A stretch of DNA of 19,656 nucleotides from an uncultured Dialister sp. (lineage in GTDB: Bacteria; Bacillota; Negativicutes; Veillonellales; Dialisteraceae), in contig NZ_CAAFRZ010000145.1 in the NCBI RefSeq assembly GCF_900765565.1, positions 1 to 19,656 on the forward strand, read 5' to 3'. The notes beneath the pieces are model-generated. The model was not told where the DNA came from, searched no databases, and was given only the letters and a program-made list of their open reading frames with translations. Below are positions 14,213-19,656 of this stretch, piece by piece. The position numbers were made by a program, and so were the translations under genes. Each line of letters opens with the position of its first letter. The stretch's first letter is position 1.

Positions 14213-15016
14213 TTACCTGAAAAGAATGTACAGCACCAGCAGGGCCGCCGTCACCAGGATGACTGCCAGGAATGCGTTCCTGTCCCGCCAGGTGTACTTC
14301 AGCTGGTGCATCTTTGTCCGGCCTTCGCCACCACGGTAACAGCGGGCTTCCATGGCCGTTGCCAGGTCATCGGCCCGGCGGAAGGCAGAAATGAAGAGCG
14401 GTACCAGCAGCGGAATCATATTCTTCGCCCGCTGCCAGAGATTGCCGTTCACAAAGTCCGCGCCCCTGGAAGACTGGGCCTTCATGATGCGGTCCGTTTC
14501 TTCCAGAAGTGTAGGAATGAAGCGGAGAGCAATGGTCATCATCATAGCCAGTTCATGGGCCGGTACGCCGAAGCGGCGGAAGGGCATGAGCAGGGCTTCA
14601 ATGCCATCGGTGAGAACAATAGGACTCGTCGTATAAGTAAGGAGCGAAGAAAAGGCAATGAGGAATACGAGGCGCAGTGTCATGATGATACCGTTTCGTA
14701 TACCCTCTTCACTGATATGGATAAATTTCCAGCTGAACAGTTCCGTTCCCGGTGTAGTAAAAATATGGATGGCCAGTGTAAACACAAGGATAATCCACAA
14801 TGGCTTGATGGCTTTCCAGATGAGGGAAACGGGGACGCCGGACATGGCAATGGCAGCGAAGGTAAAGCCGGCTACCAGGATATAGGACCAGAGATTATTC
14901 GCCAGGAAAATGGCCACAATGAAAATCATGGTGCACAGGATCTTAGCTCTTGGGTCCATCCTGTGCAGGAAGGAATCTCCCGGATAATACTGGCCGAGGG
15001 TGATATCGGTTAACAT
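14213..15016 (-). CDS. ecfT: ECF transporter transmembrane component EcfT
   Basis: EcfT is the shared membrane scaffold of group II energy-coupling-factor vitamin/metal importers. It links the ATPases EcfA1/EcfA2 to interchangeable substrate-binding S components. The 267-aa protein has GQYYPGDSFLHRMDPRAKI at its start, about five hydrophobic segments (from 28 on), and the two coupling-helix arginine motifs that touch the ATPases: SSRG (182-185) and EARCYRG (223-229). Its ATG overlaps the ecfA2 stop by 7 bp, indicating tight coupling. It is the last gene of the operon. No S component is in the window, as is usual for group II systems. Confidence 0.94.
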   Translation of the reverse strand: MLTDITLGQYYPGDSFLHRMDPRAKILCTMIFIVAIFLANNLWSYILVAGFTFAAIAMSGVPVSLIWKAIKPLWIILVFTLAIHIFTTPGTELFSWKFIHISEEGIRNGIIMTLRLVFLIAFSSLLTYTTSPIVLTDGIEALLMPFRRFGVPAHELAMMMTIALRFIPTLLEETDRIMKAQSSRGADFVNGNLWQRAKNMIPLLVPLFISAFRRADDLATAMEARCYRGGEGRTKMHQLKYTWRDRNAFLAVILVTAALLVLYILFR

Positions 15017-15876
15017 GATTTCTTACCTCCCAGCATCCTGCTCATTTTATCGACTGCTTCTTCCACGGTCTTCGCTTCTTCCGGCACCGGGATTCCCATA
15101 TCCTTCAGGTGGAGAAGGGTCTGGGTGAGGGGCGGCGCATCGACGCCGCATTCCTGCAGCTCCTTCCGGTGGTGAAGGAAAATATCCATAGGCTTTCCGT
15201 CCATGACAAGATGCCCCTTATGCATGACAAGGAGTCTCGTCGCCAGGCGGGCAATATCATCCATATTGTGGGAAACGAGAATAACTGAAAATACTCCCTT
15301 TTTATACCAGCTCTGGATACGGGAGAAAATTTCCCGCCGTCCGATGGGGTCCAGTCCTGCTGACGGTTCATCGAGGATCAGGAAATTCGGGTGCATGGCG
15401 ATGCCCCCCGCAATGGCCCCCCGCCGCTGCTGGCCTCCGGAAAGGCGGAATGGGGAACGTCCTCCATAGGTATCATAATCGAGGCCGGCGAACTTCATGG
15501 CACTCTTTACCCGCTTTTCCGTTTCTTCCTCATCGCAGCCCAGATTCTTCGGGCCGAAGCCAATATCCTTGGCCACAGTCTCCTCGAAGAGCTGGTGCTC
15601 CGGATACTGGAAAACCATACCCACCGAGTGGCGCTTCGCCACCGCTTCCTTCGTCTTGGCCGCCAGGTCTACCCCATCGATGGTGACCTTGCCTGTGGTA
15701 GGATGGATGAGCCCGTTCAGGTGCTGGATGAGCGTAGATTTCCCGCTGCCCGTGTGGCCGATGATACCCACAAACTCTCCCGGCTCTATGGTGAGATTGA
15801 TATTTTCCAGAGCCACCTTTTCAAAAGGAGAGCCTTTGCTGTATACACAGCTTACATTTTCGACACATATGGACAT
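15010..15876 (-). CDS. ecfA2: ECF transporter ATPase EcfA2
   Basis: This is one of the two ABC ATPases driving the ECF importer. The 288-aa protein has Walker A GHTGSGKST (40-48), Q-loop FQYPEHQLFEETVAKDIGFG (89-108), signature LSGGQQRRGAIAGG (145-158), Walker B LILDEPSAGLD (166-176) and the switch His in VSHNMDD. The YPEHQLFEETV stretch is characteristic of EcfA2. It overlaps the end of ecfA1 by 25 bp and ecfT by 7 bp, so the three are one operon. The start at 15876 (MSICVENVSCVYSKGSPFE) aligns with the family N-terminus. Confidence 0.94.
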   Translation of the reverse strand: MSICVENVSCVYSKGSPFEKVALENINLTIEPGEFVGIIGHTGSGKSTLIQHLNGLIHPTTGKVTIDGVDLAAKTKEAVAKRHSVGMVFQYPEHQLFEETVAKDIGFGPKNLGCDEEETEKRVKSAMKFAGLDYDTYGGRSPFRLSGGQQRRGAIAGGIAMHPNFLILDEPSAGLDPIGRREIFSRIQSWYKKGVFSVILVSHNMDDIARLATRLLVMHKGHLVMDGKPMDIFLHHRKELQECGVDAPPLTQTLLHLKDMGIPVPEEAKTVEEAVDKMSRMLGGKKSC

Positions 15877-16736
15877 AATGCCTCTCCCAGCTCCTCATCA
15901 GTCAAACAATCTTCAGGAATGGAAAATCCCTTTTTCCGAAGGCCATAGGCCAGGTCAGCCGCCACCGGCACATCGAGGCCAAGGGCCCTCAGTTTCTCCG
16001 CCTGGGAAAATACCTCACGGGCAGTCCCTTCCATGCGAAGATGGCCTTTGTCGATGACCATCACGTGATCTGCCGTCACCGCTTCTTCCATGAAATGGGT
16101 AATGAGAACAATGGTGATGCCTTCGTTTTCATTCAGGTCATGCACCGTATCCATGACCTCTTTCCGGCCCTTCGGATCCAGCATAGCCGTCGGTTCATCG
16201 AGAACGATGCAGTCCGGATGCATGGCAAGGATTCCCGCAATGGCCACCCGCTGTTTCTGGCCACCGGAAAGCATGGCAGGAGAATGGGTGCGGTAGGCCG
16301 TCATGCCCACCTTTTCCAATGCCACATCCACCCGCTTCCTGATTTCATCAGGGGGCACACCGATATTTTCCGGACCGAAGGCTACATCTTCTTCCACGAT
16401 AGCCGCTACCAGCTGGTTATCGGGGTTCTGGAAAACCATGCCCACCTTCTGGCGGATATCCCAGATATGGGAGAAATCGGAAGTATTCATGCCTTCCACA
16501 TAAAGTTCTCCGTCCGTGGGAATAAGCAGGGCATTCAGATGCCTGGCAAGCGTGGATTTCCCGCTGCCGTTGGTCCCGATGATGGCCGTAAAGGACCCCT
16601 TCTTTATGGTGGCCGTCACATCGGAGAGGGCATCAAATTTCTTTCCTTCCTCTGTCTCAAAGGTATGTGTCAAATGACGGATGTCAAACAGAATCTCTCC
16701 GCCCTGTTTTTCATCCTTCACCGGTTCTGTATCCAT
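15852..16736 (-). CDS. ecfA1: ECF transporter ATPase EcfA1
   Basis: This is the other ECF ABC ATPase, which pairs with EcfA2 as a heterodimer under EcfT. The 294-aa protein has Walker A GTNGSGKST (54-62), Q-loop FQNPDNQLVAAIVEEDVAFG (102-121) typical of EcfA1, signature LSGGQKQRVAIAG (156-168), Walker B IVLDEPTAMLD (177-187) and a switch His in ITHFMEE. The start was set at 16736 (MDTEPVKDEK), which has an AGAGG site, in preference to an upstream TTG at 16760. In many Firmicutes the gene follows rplQ; here a structured repeat and an unrelated phosphoesterase are upstream, so the ribosomal cluster link is broken. Confidence 0.94.
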   Translation of the reverse strand: MDTEPVKDEKQGGEILFDIRHLTHTFETEEGKKFDALSDVTATIKKGSFTAIIGTNGSGKSTLARHLNALLIPTDGELYVEGMNTSDFSHIWDIRQKVGMVFQNPDNQLVAAIVEEDVAFGPENIGVPPDEIRKRVDVALEKVGMTAYRTHSPAMLSGGQKQRVAIAGILAMHPDCIVLDEPTAMLDPKGRKEVMDTVHDLNENEGITIVLITHFMEEAVTADHVMVIDKGHLRMEGTAREVFSQAEKLRALGLDVPVAADLAYGLRKKGFSIPEDCLTDEELGEALCPYVSKM

Positions 16737-16780
16737 GATTCCTCTTTCCTGCAATGACAAGAATAAAACAATGATACTTT

Positions 16781-16810
16781 ATGATAGCAGAATCAAAGCC
16801 CCGCCGTCAA
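16781..16810 (-). promoter_or_regulatory. Promoter of the ecfA1-A2-T operon
   Basis: TTGACG (16810-16805), an 18-bp spacer and TATCAT (16786-16781), about 45 bp before ecfA1. A second TATCAT at 16776-16771 lacks a suitable -35. Confidence 0.6.
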
Positions 16811-16891
16811 TGGAAAGGCCCTTTTCCGCCTCCTATTATCATATCATGGAAGATGTATTTGTCAATTTATGAGTTTTCACTCGTTTACAAT

Positions 16892-17116
16892 ATGGTTGAG
16901 GGTGCTAAGGGTTGTGGGTGAACATCGCTGCGCTCGTTCACCGGGTTGTAGCTTCAACAATGCTTCGCTTGTTAAAGCGGGGACATAAGGTGGGACAGCC
17001 GCCTATGGCGGCCATAGAACCTTATTCCCCCGCTTTGGCAAGGCCCCGGCCTTGCCAAAGCTACCACCCGGTCGGGCCAGCGAAGCGGCGCCCGACCCAC
17101 CACCCCCATGAACCAT
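16892..17116. repeat. Six-arm structured intergenic element, copy 3
   Basis: The best-preserved copy (about 225 bp), filling most of the 412-bp gap between the phosphoesterase and ecfA1. Outer ATGGTT/AACCAT and GGGTTGTGGG/CCCACCACCC (one mismatch) enclose: GTGAAC/GTTCAC (16918-16941); an ACCGGGTTGTAGC / GCTACCACCCGGT helix containing GCTTCAACA/TGTTAAAGC, a long ATAAGGT/ACCTTAT arm tipped by GCCGCC-TAT-GGCGGC, and a perfect 14-bp stem (17032-17045 with 17048-17061); and GTCGGGC/GCCCGAC (17071-17096). All three copies are read in the same orientation on the plus strand. Confidence 0.85.
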
Positions 17117-17148
17117 TCACACGTCAGTGCCACTCACTAAGACGCCCA

Positions 17149-18240
17149 CTATCCCCGCACTGTAATCATCACGATCTCCGGCTTCGGTCCCAGGCGGAAA
17201 GGCGTCCCCCACATGCCGTAGCCGCTGGTGACATAGGCCGTCATATTTCCGTATTTCTTTGTCCCATAATCCAGATCAAAGGCCTTCTTCGTAAAATAAC
17301 GGTTCGGCCAGAACTGGCCGGCGTGGGTATGGCCCGCCAGGAACAGATCATGACCTGCCCTTGCCGCCTCCTTCATGGACACCGGCTCATGTTCCATGAC
17401 TATGGAAAAATGAGCATCCGAAGGAGGGACCTCCGACAAGGGATGGTACAGGAAATCTCCCATGCCGTTCACCATAACCCCTTCGTCCGTCAGGAAGCCT
17501 TCATTCAGGAGCACCCGGATGCCGAGGTGTTCCAGCATGCCCTTTTCCCTCTCCGTATGGCCGCTGTAATGGTCATGGTTTCCCAGGACCGCCAATGTCC
17601 CTTTTTTCGGTTCCAGGTTCCGGAGCGCATCAAAGGTCCGGCTTTTCTCCACCACATGAAGATTGCCATCAATAATATCGCCGCCCATGAGAATATAGTC
17701 CGGTGAGAGTCGGTTCAGGTCCCTCACGAGACGCCGCGCAAACCAGGGCCCCAGGAGGATGCCGAAATGGATATCGCTCACAAAGGCAAAAGTCACCGTT
17801 CCCCCCACAGGCTTATGGGTGGTCAGGTCCAGATGCACCACCTGGGGATGGAAGGCCCGCCAACTGCCGAAAATGATCAGGATAAAAAGGGCTGCCAGGG
17901 CCAGACGGCTATACAGGGAAATCCAGTTTTCAAGGCCGTTCCATCCCGTAATCCACCAAGCTCCTTTCATCAGCAGGAAAGGAACCGCCGCCATGGTGGC
18001 ATAATAGGTAAATATAAAGCCATAGCCACCGACCCATGCGCAAAGGCGTACCAGGGAAAGGGGCATGTATTTCTCCGCCAGGTTTGGCAGGGTATATATA
18101 AGGGGTTCCAACAGGAATAAAAGAACCCACGCCGGATTTCTAAGGAAATCAAAACCGCTTCGGAAGAGCAGCCACTGCAGCAGGGCACAGAGAATCCCCA
18201 GTCCCCCCTGGAATAGATAAAACCGATTCCGTTCTTTCAT
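17149..18240 (-). CDS. Membrane-anchored metallophosphoesterase (YkuE/YaeI type)
   Basis: This is a calcineurin-like phosphoesterase with an N-terminal membrane part; relatives act on lipid or nucleotide phosphodiesters. The 363-aa protein has about four hydrophobic segments in residues 8-127. The catalytic domain then carries the full two-metal set: SDIHFG (155-160), GGDIID (186-191), GNHDHYSG (220-227), MEHEP (282-286) and GHTHAGQ (303-309). The order of membrane segments before the catalytic domain fits the YkuE-like group. The start at 18240 has AGGAG 8 bases upstream. A terminator hairpin sits just upstream in its leader. The substrate cannot be read from sequence. It appears to be a single-gene unit. 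Confidence 0.88.
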   Translation of the reverse strand: MKERNRFYLFQGGLGILCALLQWLLFRSGFDFLRNPAWVLLFLLEPLIYTLPNLAEKYMPLSLVRLCAWVGGYGFIFTYYATMAAVPFLLMKGAWWITGWNGLENWISLYSRLALAALFILIIFGSWRAFHPQVVHLDLTTHKPVGGTVTFAFVSDIHFGILLGPWFARRLVRDLNRLSPDYILMGGDIIDGNLHVVEKSRTFDALRNLEPKKGTLAVLGNHDHYSGHTEREKGMLEHLGIRVLLNEGFLTDEGVMVNGMGDFLYHPLSEVPPSDAHFSIVMEHEPVSMKEAARAGHDLFLAGHTHAGQFWPNRYFTKKAFDLDYGTKKYGNMTAYVTSGYGMWGTPFRLGPKPEIVMITVRG

Positions 18241-18259
18241 GGTTGTTTCTCCTGTATGA

Positions 18260-18286
18260 CAAAAAGCCCCTGACAGACAGAGGCTG
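18260..18286 (-). terminator. Terminator between the HAD and phosphoesterase genes
   Basis: On the minus strand AGCC-T-CTG pairs with CAG-G-GGCT around TCTGT, followed by TTTTTG. It lies only 20 bp upstream of the phosphoesterase ATG, so it either ends HAD-gene transcription or acts as an attenuator in the phosphoesterase leader. The rest of 18287-18524 shows no gene or clear promoter. Confidence 0.65.
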
Positions 18287-18524
18287 ATTTCTGTAATATG
18301 TGAGGGCCATACGTCTAATGATTAACAGGATAATCAAGATCAGGAGATGGCAATTTGGACATTGCTCCGCCTGGCTGACCAGCAGTCCCTTTGGAATTGC
18401 AGCTTTGGCAAAGTCATATGGATTCGCAGCCCCTGGCAGAATTTTGTACCTTTTGCCCCCATCGCAAAACGTTCACCTGCCACTTTGCGCTCCATTCAAT
18501 CTGCCTGCCACACACTATATCCCA

Positions 18525-19286
18525 TCAGATCCAACCGAAATGGCGGCATGCGTTATAGATGCCATCCTCATCAGCCCTGTCCGTAATGTAGCGGGCTTTT
18601 GCTTTCAGCTGGGGTTTGGCATTTCCCATGGCAATGGTCATCCATTCCTTCCGAAACATGGTGAGATCATTCATGCCATCGCCAAAAACCACGATATCCT
18701 CATCGGGAATGTAGAATTTCTTTTGGATTTCCATGATGCCCCGTTCCTTGTGCACCGGCTCAATAAGCATGGTATCTGCGCTGAACCATACATGGGGCAG
18801 CCCATGGAGGGGAACTTCATGGACCTCTGCTTTCGTGCAGGCCACGAAAATCTTGTGAATCGCTTCTACCTTACGGAAATCAAAGTCCCGGTCCACCTTC
18901 GTCTCATAGTATCGGTCCTTCACTTTTTCCAGATACAGCGGTGTCCGGGTGATGCGATACTTCCTGTTATAAGGGGCCGCAGCCCAGGGATGCTTTTCCT
19001 CGTCCGTCTCCGCCATCATGCGGAAACAGTCCGAAAGGGGCAGTCCCTCATCGTAGAGAATTTTTCCATCAATGGTTACCGCATTGCCGCCGTCCGACAC
19101 CACCGCCGGAATGCCCAGGGTCTTTGCCACTTCCCAGGCGTCCGCCTGCATGCGGCCTGTGGCGATGGATACAAAATGGCCATTCCTGATGAGAAGGCGG
19201 ATGGCCTCCCTCGTGCTTTCCGGATAGTCCGCCGTCAGCGGTGTCGTCAGGGTCCCATCAATATCAAAGAAAAAGTATTTTTTCAT
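18525..19286 (-). CDS. Cof-type HAD-superfamily phosphatase
   Basis: This is a class IIB haloacid-dehalogenase hydrolase; such enzymes dephosphorylate sugar phosphates, FMN or PLP. The 253-aa protein begins MKKYFFFDIDGTL with the nucleophile and acid Asp pair (motif I, 8-13). ISIATGR-like VSIATGR is motif II. The cap domain spans about 85-185, and a late Lys (in the EPVHKERG region) followed by GDGMNDLTMF give motifs III and IV. The start at 19286 has a GGAGG/GAGAGG site; an upstream in-frame ATG at 19319 is within the likely -10 and rejected. Substrate unknown. It is followed by a terminator and has its own promoter. Confidence 0.92.
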   Translation of the reverse strand: MKKYFFFDIDGTLTTPLTADYPESTREAIRLLIRNGHFVSIATGRMQADAWEVAKTLGIPAVVSDGGNAVTIDGKILYDEGLPLSDCFRMMAETDEEKHPWAAAPYNRKYRITRTPLYLEKVKDRYYETKVDRDFDFRKVEAIHKIFVACTKAEVHEVPLHGLPHVWFSADTMLIEPVHKERGIMEIQKKFYIPDEDIVVFGDGMNDLTMFRKEWMTIAMGNAKPQLKAKARYITDRADEDGIYNACRHFGWI

Positions 19287-19317
19287 GTCCTCTCCTCCAT
19301 AGGGTCTTCTGCTTACC

Positions 19318-19323
19318 ATTATA
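19318..19323 (-). promoter_or_regulatory. Probable -10 of the HAD phosphatase gene
   Basis: A perfect TATAAT on the minus strand 32 bp before the ATG and just past an upstream terminator. The -35 is poor (T-rich, overlapping the terminator tail). Confidence 0.45.
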
Positions 19324-19339
19324 CTATGATTTCAGACAT

Positions 19340-19380
19340 GAAAATACCGCCGGAAAAGAAAAGGATTTCTCCGACGGTAT
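19340..19380 (-). terminator. Terminator of an upstream minus-strand gene outside the window
   Basis: On the minus strand ATACCGTCGGA (19380-19370) pairs with TCCGGCGGTAT (19354-19344, one G-U) and is followed by TTTTC. No gene is visible between 19380 and the window edge, so the terminated gene must start beyond 19656 or this hairpin belongs to a repeat. Confidence 0.5.
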
Positions 19381-19386
19381 AGCATG

Positions 19387-19656
19387 GTTATGGATAGAGT
19401 CATCTGCACAGGGCTTCCAGCTTCAGGTTGCCAGAAAAGCTGGCCGGACCCTTTGGGCCAGAAATATGAGTTCCTGCCAACTTCGATTTTCACTGTAAGC
19501 AACAGGAATCAGGCGATTGGAATGCGCCGCAGGCGGGCCAGATTTCCTGGTTGCTAAAAGCCAGCAGATAGGGAAGCGCTGATTAATTCGCAGAGTCAGA
19601 TTTCATAAGGATTTTTATGCACTGCTTCGTCATAACTCTCCTTAAATAGCTCGCTA
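19387..19656. other. Gene-free right edge
   Basis: No credible ORF. Short self-complementary pieces are present (CCAGCTT...AAGCTGG near 19420-19442; GGACC-CTTT-GGGCC-type hairpin near 19446-19458; CAACAGGAA...TTCCTGGTTG near 19500-19555), similar in style to the other interspersed repeats. No recognisable RNA gene. Confidence 0.4.

Noticed and set aside
18300..19382. 360-codon plus-strand ORF opposite the HAD phosphatase
   Set aside because: It mirrors the HAD gene and intergenic DNA. No recognisable domain, and the minus-strand protein has clear HAD motifs.
1..19656. CRISPR array, tRNA, rRNA, prophage or insertion sequence
   Set aside because: No regularly spaced repeats with unique spacers, no cloverleaf with a CCA-type end, no rRNA signature and no transposase or integrase frames were found.

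Overview
The window is 19.7 kb of bacterial chromosome in which every gene I can support (17) lies on the minus strand. Gene content and order are those of a Firmicutes-lineage organism: a yggS-sepF-proC-ylmH-divIVA division cluster, an ecfA1-ecfA2-ecfT group, a T-box riboswitch, and tidy AGGAGG-type ribosome sites. A periplasmic-type PheC and a lipoprotein solute-binding protein with clear export signals would suit a diderm Firmicute, so a Negativicute (Veillonella/Dialister/Megasphaera/Acidaminococcus group) is my best guess. This is inference from content and moderate GC; no rRNA or marker settles it. No tRNA, rRNA, CRISPR array, transposase or phage gene was seen.

Layout by coordinate (transcription runs right to left): lysR-type regulator (317-1216); structured repeat copy 1 (1264-1554); speE and divIVA (1627-3208); a 326-bp repeat-bearing gap; ylmH, proC, two tandem sepF paralogues and yggS as a tightly packed operon (3535-6812); a 684-bp gap built of short interspersed repeats; a TrpX-like lipoprotein gene and pheC (7497-9314) behind a T-box leader and a near-consensus promoter (9359-9697); structured repeat copy 2 (9740-9944); a ProY-type amino-acid permease (9956-11404); a TetR-family regulator with two DNA-binding domains (11670-12455); a possible rod-like RNA (12604-12812); truA (12795-13592); a 620-bp hairpin-rich gap; ecfT, ecfA2, ecfA1 (14213-16736); structured repeat copy 3 (16892-17116); a membrane metallophosphoesterase (17149-18240); and a Cof-type HAD phosphatase (18525-19286).

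How the genes work together: yggS to divIVA is the conserved division/PLP cluster, with SepF tethering FtsZ and DivIVA marking curved membrane. The Phe-type T-box should raise pheC (last step to phenylpyruvate) and the neighbouring binding protein when charged tRNA-Phe is scarce, forming a small phenylalanine-supply unit. EcfA1/A2/T form the shared energizing module of group II ECF vitamin transporters; no S component lies in the window.

The most unusual items are: (1) a family of three dispersed 205-291 bp elements with a shared multi-arm cruciform architecture whose stems change sequence while keeping pairing; (2) a TetR regulator with duplicated HTH domains and one ligand domain; (3) a T-box leader with one decoding stem but two successive T-box/terminator modules; (4) tandem sepF genes; (5) a 180-nt rod-shaped putative RNA after truA.
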